Shown here piece after piece: positions 45,401-56,118 of a DNA stretch of 64,000 bases. The position numbers and the translations under genes are program-made. The stretch is taken from contig OZ005605.1 in NCBI GenBank assembly GCA_963930655.1, forward strand, positions 1,433,501-1,497,500. The letters are read 5' to 3'. The first letter of the stretch is position 1. Every line of letters starts with the position of its first letter. Below the pieces are notes generated by a model. That model did no database searches and was not told where the DNA came from. It worked only from the letters and a program-made list of their open reading frames with translations. The DNA is from Myrica gale. Lineage: Eukaryota; Streptophyta; Magnoliopsida; Fagales; Myricaceae.

Positions 45401-47901
45401 CTTCCAAGACTGAACTCCGGACCGATAGTCCTACAGTTGGCATTAATTCACATGATGGTGAACAGAACTCCTCTTCGGTAACTGCATGCTCTGAGGAAAG
45501 ATTGTTGCATTCAGTTCTTTTGCTTTGTTGTGAGGATTCGTTGCGCTTGTACTCTACAAAATCTGTGATTCAGGTGCCTCTATTTCCCTTATTTATTTTA
45601 ACTAGGAGTGTTATGGAACTTCTGTTTGCAACCTGAATTATGATTTTGATAGGGAAATAATAAAGCCATACGTAAAGTGAAACATGCAAAACATTGCTGT
45701 TGGACAACAATTTTAAAGAAAGATGAGAAAATTTATGGACTGGTCTTGCTGTTTCAGACAGGAGTGATTGAAATAAGGTAAGTGCTGATTTTTCTTTTCT
45801 TTAGTGCTTACCTTGTTACATTAGTAATCAAAATAATACCTCAACTAATTGCCCCATCATGCAAATCCAATATTTTTGATAGAAAATTCTCTCTTTCCCT
45901 CTTGTTATGATAGCACATCCAGCGGGGACACTATTTTCAAATAATTGGTACTGGTGATTACTTTCTTTGGCAGATCTTTGCCAGATTTAGAATTGGTGAG
46001 AGAAAGCTCCTTGATGTCAATTTTAAGGTGGAATTTTAAGGCAAACATGGAGAAGGCAATGAGCTCTTCTGATGATGGGCAGATTACACTGGTAACATCT
46101 TCATGAGTGGGTTGATGTATTAGTTCTATATTTTACAGCCAAAGGCTTTCTTTCACTTAATCTCCTTAGTTTCTGCAGTTGGCAAGCTATTGTAGGTTGA
46201 TAATTTTTTTCAATTTGTCTGAATTTGAGGAGCTTTTACAGGCAAGTGGGCGTGAGTTGGCATTCATCTCTTTATTAGCTGGTGAAAATGACTTCAGGTA
46301 TATATGTGAAGCTAATGTTGTAATGGATAAATGAAGGCAAGCATGAAGATCGTTGAATAATTGTCGCATAAAAAAGATGACAATTTTACAAGAGACTGTG
46401 TTTGCTATTTCTAGGATTCCCGAATCTTTACCTTGTCTCCATGATGAAGTTCTTGCAGCTGCTGCAGATGCTGCCCTTAGTTTCTCTTCAAATCAGAAGA
46501 AAAAGCAGGTTCATGGAACTAGTAGTTATTTTTTGTAAGTTTTTTTCCTGGATGCCATTGATGTTTTCTCAAATAACTTTTCTATGTTGCTACAGGGTAC
46601 CCAATCTAGAATTCTTGGTGGTATCGTCAGAGGTATTAAAGGGGGAAAAAAGATCCATACTGAGGATTTTAGTATGCCTCCTAAATTGGATTTTACTCAT
46701 TTAGAGAACCTATTTTTGAAGTCGCCACTTTTAGACACATTCCCAGCTACAGATGATCAGGAAGAGCTGGAGCTTAATATAGGTTCTGATATGTCCAACT
46801 CCCTGTACACTCTTTTCATTTTTGTTTTCTTCAAAGATTTTCCTTTGATTTCTTTTCTCACTTTGTGCTTTTGTACAGATGACATTGAAATCGATGAACC
46901 TCAACCGATGGCTCCTACTTCATCCCATGATGCTGAAAATATAAAAAGTGGTAGATCAGTTCTGTTTAAAATTGATCTAATGTATGTTTTACTCGTACAG
47001 GTCGATGCTAATATTGTTTTTCCCATACAGAGAAGGGAACGGGGAGGGAAAGACTATTTCAAGGTGGAACTGATGATTCAAAACCCAGAATTAGAACACC
47101 TGAAGAAATAGTAACTACGTATAGATTTGCTGGGGTAATCTCATGATGCTTTTAATTTAATTGGTCTTCTTTTCCATATATTAGCAGGTCCCTGAAGGGG
47201 TTTCGTTATCTAATGTGGTAACTGATTTCAGGATGCTTCTTCGGCAGCTGCACATGCAAGAGACAGGCTCCAACAGAGGCAGGAAAAATTGGAGGTAGGT
47301 TGTCCCTTGGGGATTTTGCTTAGAACTCATTAGGCATGTGGGTTGGATTTATTATTGTCGACTCGATTCCTTTCCTAGGAAAAGTGAGGAGATCTGAGCA
47401 GGAGATTTTAAAAAAAGGGCGGGGGGGGGGGGGGGGGTAAACAAATGGAGAGAAGAATGGCAGTTCATTCATAACCCAAATATATTGATCTGAAGATTGT
47501 GACTCCTATTATTTAGGGTCAAGTCAATGAACATTTTTTCAACGTCCTCTTAGCCTCCTGGTATTTCTCGTCCCTTTCAAGGAGGTATGGGACTATCCTG
47601 TGGAGAACTGGATTTTGGCGGTTATAGATTCTTCTAAGTGTAGGAAAAAGCCGAATACAATGTAACATAAAAAAGAAAGAAGATAACGAACATCTTCAAT
47701 TCTTCATGTCCTTCCATTTCAGCGTGTAAGTTCTATACCTGTAAGCACTTATTGATTGGACCCTGAACCAGCTTTTCTTGTCACTCGCATCAGGGAATCA
47801 ACAGGCGAACGGAAGAGCTGCAAAGTGGAGCCGAAGACTTTGCGTCATTGGCAAATGAACTTGTCAAGACCTTGGAGGCTCGAAAATGGTGGCAAATATG
47901 A
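30488..47901 (+). CDS. tomosyn / lethal(2) giant larvae homologue: WD40 protein with C-terminal R-SNARE-like motif
   Basis: Twenty-four exons give 1112 residues: 30488-30532, 30738-30868, 31325-31409, 39462-39515, 40082-40173, 40296-40399, 41113-41188, 41930-42389, 42954-43286, 43448-43654, 43736-43834, 43916-43988, 44709-44836, 44963-45251, 45338-45573, 45653-45777, 45974-46091, 46242-46297, 46415-46508, 46596-46782, 46879-46950, 47031-47134, 47232-47294, 47794-47901. All phases agree. It opens [10 protein letters not shown], as in plant tomosyn-like proteins, and has WD40-type repeats ([33 protein letters not shown]). The last two exons form a coiled-coil SNARE-like segment ([20 protein letters not shown], then [14 protein letters not shown]). 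Relatives regulate SNARE assembly in exocytosis. Intron 3 is 8.1 kb because of transposon insertions; introns 7 and 14 begin with GC. Confidence 0.93.
32422..32937. mobile_element. MULE-type MITE in tomosyn intron 3
   Basis: A 516-bp foldback element. The left end reads GAGTTAAGTACCCATTTGGT and the reverse complement of the right end AGGTTATGTACCTATTGTGC. The arms continue inward with CCCTAG(G/A)TTTTGAC, ATAAGTTGACATGT and AACTAAAAT. A 9-bp direct repeat, CAAGTTGTA, lies at 32413-32421 and 32938-32946. No coding capacity. Confidence 0.8.
33508..33605 (-). mobile_element. 5'-truncated LINE 3' tail, minus strand
   Basis: TTTTTTTTGATAAGTAAG followed by TTTATTAAAAGAAAAG and GTACAAAGACTGTAC resembles the reverse complement of the 3' end of the LINE at 33639-39327. 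It looks like the last 100 bp or so of a related element inserted in the opposite direction, next to the younger LINE. Confidence 0.55.
33714..35645 (+). pseudogene. LINE ORF1 (degenerate)
   Basis: One frame from ATG 33714, broken by two in-frame stops: TAA at 34026-34028 and TGA at 35382-35384. The N-terminal part ([20 protein letters not shown]) and the Gln/Asp/Val-rich middle are typical of plant LINE first ORFs with nucleic-acid binding roles. The end region ([16 protein letters not shown]) precedes ORF2. It overlaps the ORF2 start by 11 bases. The RNA-binding role is family knowledge; no zinc knuckle is seen. Confidence 0.75.
35635..39247 (+). pseudogene. LINE ORF2: endonuclease, reverse transcriptase, zf-RVT (degenerate)
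   Basis: Starts near ATG 35635 with [13 protein letters not shown], the APE-type endonuclease start; a deletion with frameshift follows near 35695, and a TGA replaces a codon near 35826. The endonuclease core ([24 protein letters not shown]) is intact. The reverse transcriptase carries [44 protein letters not shown] and the catalytic [11 protein letters not shown] frameshift near 37735 and an in-frame TAG at 38657 interrupt it again. The C-terminal zf-RVT region has [17 protein letters not shown]. The element therefore cannot move by itself. Confidence 0.85.
39484..39840 (+). repeat. tandem duplication covering the 3' half of tomosyn exon 4
   Basis: About 180 bp (39484-39659) is repeated at 39660-39840. 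Both copies contain TAGTCAGCATTTCAAATGAC, GTATCCTAATCAGCAG and ATCCATCATA. In the first copy the exon ends ATTCAG then GTACAT, a good donor. In the second this reads ATTCTGGTTCAT, so the donor is lost and only the first is usable. Confidence 0.85.
47421..47437. repeat. poly-G tract (17 G)
   Basis: Uninterrupted run of 17 G in tomosyn intron 23. Confidence 0.9.
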
Positions 47902-48479
47902 AAGGCAAGCCACGCTTAATTTGCATGTGCTGTGCTGTAACATTTATTCAGTGTGTTCGAGTTAGGGGCCAGGAGGGCGTCCAGAAAACACCGAGATTAT
48001 TATAATCGGCCTGGAATCAGGCTTCAACTAAGAACATGATCTGTAGCCTGTAATCCAGCTGACAAGCTAGAGCCCACGCTATTATAGTGTACCTTAGTTT
48101 CCACAGGTATGAAGGGCCCATGCGAGTCTGCGACGAGGAAAAAAAGAGAGTTTCGTGTAAATCATGACACTACATTAGTATTTTTTCTCGCATATTGTAA
48201 AGAAAACCTGATTTTTTATTATTTAATTCATACCGAAAATTGAAGTTAACTGATAAATATTTTCACGACGGACAGTGATGCCGTGATAGGCTGTAATTTA
48301 GTTGCTAAAGAGTGGGTATCCAAAGAAATTGACCGAGGTTTAATTTATCATCTTAGGGGAAAAAGATAAACGGGCCTCCTTGTCAATTTTGCTACCCTCA
48401 ATAAAGCCTCGAGCTGAAATTTACGAGGAAAGGTCAGCCCATTGCTTAATAAAAGAGGAGAAGTGTTTGAGGTACTGAT
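47902..48479. other. tomosyn 3' flank, no gene seen
   Basis: Presumed 3' untranslated region and intergenic DNA. Confidence 0.5.
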
Positions 48480-48717
48480 TCGGGCTGTCTAAGATCCGGT
48501 CCGGTTTGGGTCATGCTATTTTATGTCGATTTTGGGTTGGGTCATGCCATTTTGGGCCAGTTTTAGGGTTGGGTCTTGCCATTTTGGGCCAATTTCCGGT
48601 TTGGGCCAGTTTGGAGAGGTATAATCCGGTTTACCAGTCCCGTCAACCCGATTTCAAAAAAGTCAACTGATTTTGGTCAAAACTGGTCCGGTCCGGCCGA
48701 TTTTTTGGACAGCCCTA
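48480..48717. mobile_element. hAT-type MITE
   Basis: 238 bp with inverted ends TCGGGCTGTCTAAGATCCGG and, reverse complemented, TAGGGCTGTCCAAAAAATCG. A likely 8-bp target-site duplication with one mismatch flanks it, GTACTGAT (48472-48479) and GTACTAAT (48718-48725). Inside, a degenerate GGGTTGGGTCATGCCATTTT motif repeats about three times. Confidence 0.65.
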
Positions 48718-48944
48718 GTACTAATATAACTTTAAATAAGGGTCTAAATTATTAATATTGATAGAAAAAATTATACAAAGCCCATAAGATTTTAGGCCTA
48801 AATCAAAAGCCTCACTGGATTTTAAAAATAATTTAAAAGCTCATTTAGTTTATCAGTTTGGTGCAAAAACTAACTCAAGTCAACGGCTATATTTGTTAAG
48901 TAAAATATTACACTTCTTAAAATTTTAACATAATGAAAAATTAA

Positions 48945-49085
48945 AATATAACTTCTCTCTCCTGGTCACATAATTACTTTTTACTATAATAAATATTAAA
49001 AATAACTTCTTTTTACTTTTTCACCAAATTCAATACTCTAAATTTTTAATCTCTCTAAAATTTTAGCACTCAAACACAACCTCAT
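48945..49085 (+). repeat. dispersed AT-rich repeat, copy 3 (diverged)
   Basis: Shares ATAATAAATATTAAAAATAA, CTTTTTCACCAAATTCAATA and CAAACACAACCTCATA-like ends with 60530-60650, and more weakly with 29545-29755. Confidence 0.5.
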
Positions 49086-49931
49086 AGTTTTGCTCGGGTT
49101 AGTTTTCTTACCAAATTAATAAACTAAGTAGGCTTTTAGATTTTTTTTAAAACTCATGAGGCTTTGATTTGGGCTTAAAACCTGGTGTGTAATTGTTCCA
49201 TATTGATATATTAAGCGATTCAATTTCCACATTTAGCTTTAGACGGGGAGAGGGCGGGGTTGATTACCTTTACAAGCAAGAGGTCATTGCCTAATATAGG
49301 AGGCTACTAATAAGCTTAGATCGAACCTATCCAATTTTTACAGTGTGATAGTCCTAAAGGAATCTGAGCGTGCCACTTTATATTTTGGTTTATATTTTTT
49401 TTTATTAATAAACAAACAGCTGAAAAATAACGAATTTTCACACTGGAGAGTTGCAGCTTCCTTCTGGGCAAGAAATTTAAATCATTCAACGGGTAGGAAA
49501 AATTTTCCAGCTAAACTCATGGGCGAACAAGGCCATATGAGCACCAAATCCGCTGTTCCCCGTACCGGTGCATGTAAAGAATATATCTGAGACCAAGCAA
49601 TGCCGAAAAAGGGTTGTTTATGCCGAGGTCAAAGTACTGTCTTTCTGAAAGCAGCATATATGATATCACCCAACCAAATAAAAATAAGAACTATGGCAAT
49701 TATGCATAAAACGATACGGTTAATTGTCTAGCCTTGCTGATGACAGGAATTCAGATTTTCCAAAGACGAGAAGAAAATATATTTGTCTTCTCATATGTGA
49801 AGTGTGCCAATTAGTCACCAGATTTTGTTAACTAACTCTCACAACATGCCCGGTGACCGTTTGTCAAGCATCAGACCTCAAATTTGAGCCTCTGATATAA
49901 GTTTATAACAAACTTCAGCCTCCGCAGAGCT
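49086..49931. other. SelT 3' flank and intergenic, no gene seen
   Basis: No supported coding region. An 81-codon open frame at 49345-49590 is not recognisable and is not called. Confidence 0.45.
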
Positions 49932-51766
49932 CTAGGTCCAGAGCCCTCCTCCAATGCCATCCACAACTCTCAAATTAGTGAGTTTTCGGCCGACAAGATC
50001 CCTGAGCTCAATTTCACTGGGGAATCTCTGCTCCGTCAGCTTTGAGAAAACCTACAAAGTCAAGAGATCTAAATTGATGAGAAGCACACAAATTGAAGAA
50101 ATTGTTATATGACATGTAAGCAGCTTCTTTGACATAACAATCAACAAAGATACTTTACAACTTTCTGATACTGGGACCAAAATCAAGGTTACTACTAAAT
50201 GGCATTAAAGATGTTGTTTACTTAAGTAAAAGTCAGCATGAGCTATGAATCACAAGGATTTTACCAGTTCACCATTACAATATACTTCAAAGGCACCAGA
50301 ACTCTGCAGGAAAGATTGGATGAAGTTCCCCATAAGCCAAGCGCTTGCAATACTTCCAAATCTATTTGCACGCATGGAGTAGTACCAAGGAGGTGGCATC
50401 ATACCCAGCCTGGGAAAAATCTGTTCCCCTGCCATCATCATCCCAATAATTCCAAATTGAAAGACTGGTACCACTTTGCTGAGTAGGCGTTTTGGCAGCG
50501 GAGAGGGGTGGTTCGCCAGAATAACATTGATCCCAGGAAAAGCTGTTTCGAGCATATTTTTCATCGTTACTGCATTTCCTCTGGCACAAGCAACAATTTA
50601 CACCCCAGTAAGAAAAGGATAATTAAGAGATTAGAGCACCGATCTGACAAAGTAAGTATAAAAAATTAAAACAAATGAACCTAAACATGATGGATGCGAT
50701 TAGCAGATTCTTACAAATCCATGGAAAATTATTGAGAGTAAAGGATAACTGGGCCTAGTGATTATCAAAAGTCCCAGTGGAGCTGACATCATGGTTTAAA
50801 ATTCTGCCATGGCCACAAGCAATACGTTGAACAATATAAAATTTAAAGTCATAAACAGTATGAGAAGGTAGAAACTATGTGCTCACTGGTCAAGACTGTG
50901 GACAGGACCGATTTCTGAGATTGAATTGTAGGGGAGAAATGAGAATGATGAAACATTAACGGAAAGAAGAGGAAATGGACAATTAGTGTACGTAACTTAC
51001 ATTCCAAAAGTTGAGATTCTGCAACTGAGATCAAAGAGTCTAGTAAAGTTCATTGACCAGACCAAGGAATTCTAAGTCTATAACAGGGATAAAATATCAA
51101 AATGCAAAAAGACAACTCATAGCATTCCACAACCAAAATCAAAAATTTCGCAAATGAATCCTATCCTCCTTGACTTTTCGCAACCCAAGTGACACACGTA
51201 CATTCTTAATAAAATTATCACATTTTCCTTTTCACTTTCTTTTCCAAAATCGACATTTTGGGGATACAAAAATCAAAGAAGTAATGTACATATAATGATA
51301 ATCTAACTGACTACAAAACTAATTACATCAAGAGCACGACCCAAATAAACAATTGAGAAGCAAAATTAGGAAAACCTGTAAGAACAGGAAGAGCAGAAGT
51401 TGATGTTGACATTGCCTCCTAAACCAATTCCTCCAGGGCCGCTCGGTCTCTGAGTTTCACCAACAAGGAATTAGATAGATGTAAATTTTATAGACATAAA
51501 AACTACAGAAATAATCCAACATACAAAAACAATAATAAAAGGGACGAGATAGGGAATGGTAGGGCCTGGGAGACCTGTGTGGGGAAATCAAAGGATTGCT
51601 GCTGGTGAACCGGTTGGGGTTTGCGCTGATAATGAGGTTGAGGACGATGATGATGATGATGATGATGGGTGGGTTTGGGAGGTGGTGGGGGCGTGAAGAT
51701 GTTTATGATGTCCATGCATAACAGGAAGATCGGTAGCCCCAACAGAAGAAACTGAGTTCGATCCAT
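49932..51766 (-). CDS. SelT-like thioredoxin-fold protein
   Basis: Four exons, 51766-51575, 51449-51376, 50580-50265 and 50051-49932, give 233 residues. The N-terminus MDRTQFLLLGLPIFLLCMDI is a signal peptide or anchor. A Pro/His-rich linker follows (PPPPPKPTHHHHHHHRPQP), its histidine run encoded by a (CAT)n repeat. The thioredoxin-like fold starts with NINFCSSCSY, whose CSSC replaces the CxxU selenocysteine motif of animal SelT. Then come NMLETAFPGINV, AGEQIFPRLGM, PPPWYYSMRANRFGSIAS and FLQSSGAFEVYCNGEL, all typical of the SelT/SelW family. Family members are ER-associated oxidoreductases; the plant role is poorly defined. A 6-kb LINE begins about 170 bp upstream of the start codon, so its promoter has been displaced or shortened. 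Confidence 0.95.
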
Positions 51767-51802
51767 GGGAACACCGCAATCCAAACGCACTCGTGCAGCA
51801 CC

Positions 51803-51821
51803 GAGAGAGAGAGAGAGAGAG
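51803..51821. repeat. (AG)n microsatellite in the SelT 5' leader region
   Basis: Nine to ten AG units (CT on the coding strand), about 40 bp upstream of the start codon. Pyrimidine-rich leaders are common in plant genes. Confidence 0.8.
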
Positions 51822-51994
51822 AGGGATAAATTTCGCTGTCTTTAACGGTCTTAAAACGTTTTTGTAAACCTTTTCCAATGGAAGCATGATTTGTTTTTTT
51901 TTTTTTTAAAAATCAATCTTTAAAGATTTCTATCTTTTTTTTTTTTTTAATCAAAACTGCATTTTATTCCAATAACCCAAATCAAAAACAAACA

Positions 51995-54900
51995 TCAAGG
52001 AGGTTCAATACCAGCATACAACCAAGGTAAATCAATAAAATGCTCACAGTTAAGGGGAATACCACCTAGACTAATCTCAGTAGCGGCCCAACGAGCAAGG
52101 GAGTGCGCAGCCTCATTCGCACCTCTTCTGACATGAATAGCTTTCCAACTATCCATTTTGCTACCAATCTCAACAGTTGCCTGGACATCAGTGTGAATCT
52201 TCCAGTCCACACATTGAGGAAAACGTTGAATTGACTCAATCACAATCTTTGAGTCCCCCTCCAGTATCACATCACGGTGTCCCTCATGCCATGCAAATTC
52301 CATGCCCATTTTAGCTGCCATAGCCTCACCCTCCAATGGTGGAACAGCAGCTATTTTTCCGAAATGTGAACCAGCCACCTTCCCCGTATGGTCTCGCAAT
52401 ACAGCAGCAGTAACAGCAAAATTACTTCGAATAGCAACATCGACGTTAAGCTTTAAAATGCCCTTCGGTGGAGGTTTCCAGACAGTTGGACTCTCCAACT
52501 GGACTTTTTGTTTCCAGGTGACCCAATGCTCCATGCCAATTTTTCGAACCTACGCCGTCAAGACATTAATATCGCAGCACCTGCCTTCATGAACTACCCG
52601 ATTCCGCTCTGCCCACAGTAAATCAATAGCCGTGATAGCAAACAACTGGAACCTGTGTTGATCCACCAGTGGGATTCCAAGTTGCCTATGAGGATGACAA
52701 ATATTCTTAACCCAGTCAATCAAAGACGTCATACTGTGCTGCATAATATTAATCTGCCATGGTGATTCACTCCATATTGCACAACTAAAGGGACACTGTA
52801 ACAACAAATGATGGAGGGACTCTGGGGTATCTCCACACAGTGAACATGAGTTATTCATCTCAGACTCAGAACCAGTTCCAATCCGTGCAGCAACTCGGCT
52901 TTTAGTAGGTAGTAAATCCCAAACCACTTTCCATAGCAATAATTTATACCGAGCATGAACATCTAACCGCCACAAATCCCTCCATTCCACCGGAGACAGC
53001 AGAGAATTTCCAGTCACACGCTGCCCAGCTATCCTTCTATGAATGGACTTCACGGAAAACATTCCAGTAGGTTCCAGCGCCCAGAAAAACTTATCTGGAA
53101 CCCCTTCCCCTTGCACATGAATTTTCAAGATTTCCTCAGTAGATTCTTGGGTAAACAGCCGCCCAATCTCCTCCCTATTCCACGAACATCCATCTGCTAG
53201 AAGGAGTTCGTTGACTTTCATAGTACAGAGACATTCCTCCCCTTCATTTCGTAGTTTTGGCATATACCCGGAGATATTAGGCACCCACGGGTCACACCGC
53301 ACACAAATATCCTGTCCCCCACCCACCTGATAGCACAACCCAGCCTTGAGAACATCACGTGTTCGAACCATGCTGCGCCATATCCATGATGAGGACCTGC
53401 GAGCCCCCACCTCCCAAAAGTCTCGCCCGTGCAGATACTTACCACTGACCACCCTCACCCACAAACAATCTCTATCAGTCATGAGTTTCCAAGATAGTTT
53501 AGCCAGCATAGCTTGATTGACTTCACACAGCCGACGAATACCCAAACCACCTACTGCCTTAGGTTGGCATATAGACGACCATGACTTCAACGCTAAATGT
53601 CTTGATTTCTCCTCCGAATATCCCCACCAGAAATTCTTTAAGGCTTTATCCAAATCCTTACACCAAATCTGCGGCATTAAATAAAAATTCATAATATAAG
53701 TTGGAATTGTGCTTGCTACTGCCTTAATCAATACTGTCCGACCGGCCTGTGATAGCATCTTAGCTTTCCAACCCGAAATTTTCTGGAAAAATTTATCTTT
53801 AAGATCCGCCACTGCACATTGCCTATTTCGAGGAATAAGTAAAGGAAGACCAAGATGTTTTGCCTTCGGAGGTAATCTTTTTAATTGCAATATGTCCAGA
53901 ATCGGCACAATAGCTTGACCCCGAAAATTTTTACTAAAATGGACCGAGGATTTAGACCTATTCAGTTTCTGACCTGACCAAGCCATATACTTCTGCAAAC
54001 AATCCTCAAGTGTCGAAGCCTCCCGAATTGTCGCCTTTGCAAAAAACAGTAAATCATCGGCAAATAAGAGGTGAGTAATATTCGGTGCCCCTCGACCCAA
54101 CTGAATTCCACAAAGAGAACCTCTATTTTCCTCCCGCAATAATAATCGGGAGAGAACCTCAGAGCAAATAATAAATAAATATGGGGAAAAAGGGTCACCT
54201 TGCCGAATTCCGCGCGATGGATGAAATTTGCCAAAAGGACTACCATTTAGTAAAATAGAAAAGGAGGGAGTAGAAATGCATTGGTGGATCCAATTTATCC
54301 ATTTAGGACTAAATCCAAAGCATTCGAACACCTTAAGCAAAAACCGCCATTCCACCCTATCATACGCCTTCTCCATATCTGCCTTAACTGCCATCCAACC
54401 ACCTCTACCTTGTTTATGGTTCATAGAATGAAAAATCTCTGCCGCTACAATATAGTTATCTTGAATTGCTCTCCCCGGAACAAAAGCAAGTTGGAAAGGA
54501 GAAATAAGCTTGGACAAGACCATCTTCAACCGATCTGCCAAAATCTTAGAGATAAGCTTGTAAATGACATTACACAAACTGATAGGCCGAAACTGACTGA
54601 CCTTAGATGGATTATCCACTTTTGGTATCAAAGTAATATTAGTACTATTAAATTCAGGAAGCAGTACCCCAGTAGTAAAAAAATCTTGAACTGTACCAAC
54701 AACATCTGAACCCACCACTTCCCAAAAATGTTGGAAAAATAATACTGTCATACCATCAGGACCAGGTGCTTTATCCGGACTCATCTTCTTGAGATTAGCA
54801 TATATCTCCTCAGCATCAGGTAACACCGTAAGTAAATCATTATCAGCTTGAGTAATAATCGGTTCAATCAAATTATCCAGATCCTCAGGTATTGTCGGAT

Positions 54901-56118
54901 GACTAGAAGAAAATAAATTCATGTAAAAACTAGTCAGTTTATTACCAAGTGTCGTCCTCCCCGATATCCATCCGGCATCCTCCGTTTGAAGCTTCAAAAT
55001 TTGATTGCGACACCTTCTAATCACCGTCGACGCATGATAATATTTTGTATTCAGCTCACTTGAGACAAGCCATGTTTCTCGAGATTTTTGTCGCCATAAA
55101 GTCTCCTCTCTATCCAAATTTTCATCCAGTGCCAAAAGTAATTCCTGCTCCAGTTGAAGATTTCGAGCTGACGGTGACGCATGCTGGCAACGCATAAGCT
55201 GATCCTTAACATGTAGTATTGATTGTTGAATATTACCAAAAGTGGCTTGATTCCATCTTCGCAATGCATAACGCGTGGCCCTTATTTTCTTAAACAGAGA
55301 AAAAGCCGGAGAGTTCTCCTGACATCGAAACCAAGCCGACGCCACTACTGCAAAGCAAGACAAATCCCTTGTCCAAAACCGCTCGAACTTGAACTCCTTC
55401 GGTGTATGCTGCTCCAAACCAAACACAGATACTACCAACGGAACATGATCTGATGTAGTGATATCATAATGCTGAATAACAGCATTTGGAAAAGCCACCC
55501 TCCAAGGAATATTAGCAATCCCTCTATCTAGCCTCTCCCGAATATTGGCTAACCCAGATCTTTTATTACACCAAGTAAATTTCTTCCCAACAAAACCCAA
55601 ATCAACAAAATCCATAGTCTGAAGAAAATGCTTCAAACCCCGCGAAGAAGAGGATGAAATCACACGCCCTCCTCGCTTCTCATCATGATTCACAATGTCA
55701 TTGAAATCCCCCACACACAACCAAGGCATAGACAAATTCTGCCCCAACCCACACAACTCCTGCCAAAAGGAAGCTTTCGCCCTCCAAAGAACATGCCCAT
55801 ACACAAGAGAACACAGGAACTTTGGGTCATCACCCCAGGTTCCACCTCCAGATGAAAAAAATATTGAGATGATGAAAGAACTCGAAAACGAAAACCCGGA
55901 CGCCAACAAAACACAAGACCCCCACTCCTCCCAATCGGAGGTATCGAAAGAAAAAACGAAAAACCAATCTTCTTCATCACACGAGCAACCGAACTACAAT
56001 CAATTTTAGTCTCCATAAGAAAAATTCCCACCGGATCCACTGTCTTCACAATGTCCCGGAGGGCTCTAGCTGCCGAGGATCGCCCCAACCCCCGACAGTT
56101 CCAAGATATTAACTTCAT
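51995..56118 (-). pseudogene. LINE ORF2: endonuclease, reverse transcriptase, zf-RVT, RNase H (two lesions)
   Basis: Starts at ATG 56118 (MKLISWNCRGLGRSSAARAL). A frameshift near 55850 within the endonuclease separates this from the long 52550-55909 frame. That frame has VGDFNDIVN and TTSDHVPLV (endonuclease), VSQFRPISLCNVIYKLISKI, IRQGDPFSPYLF and the catalytic LLFADDLLFF (reverse transcriptase), then CSLCGDTPESLHHLLLQC (zf-RVT). A TAG at 52550-52552 is followed in the same frame by an RNase H type domain (LKLNVDVAIRSNFAVTAAVL, ILEGDSKIVIESI, RRGANEAAHSLARWA). Only these two lesions were found, so the insertion is probably young. Confidence 0.88.
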
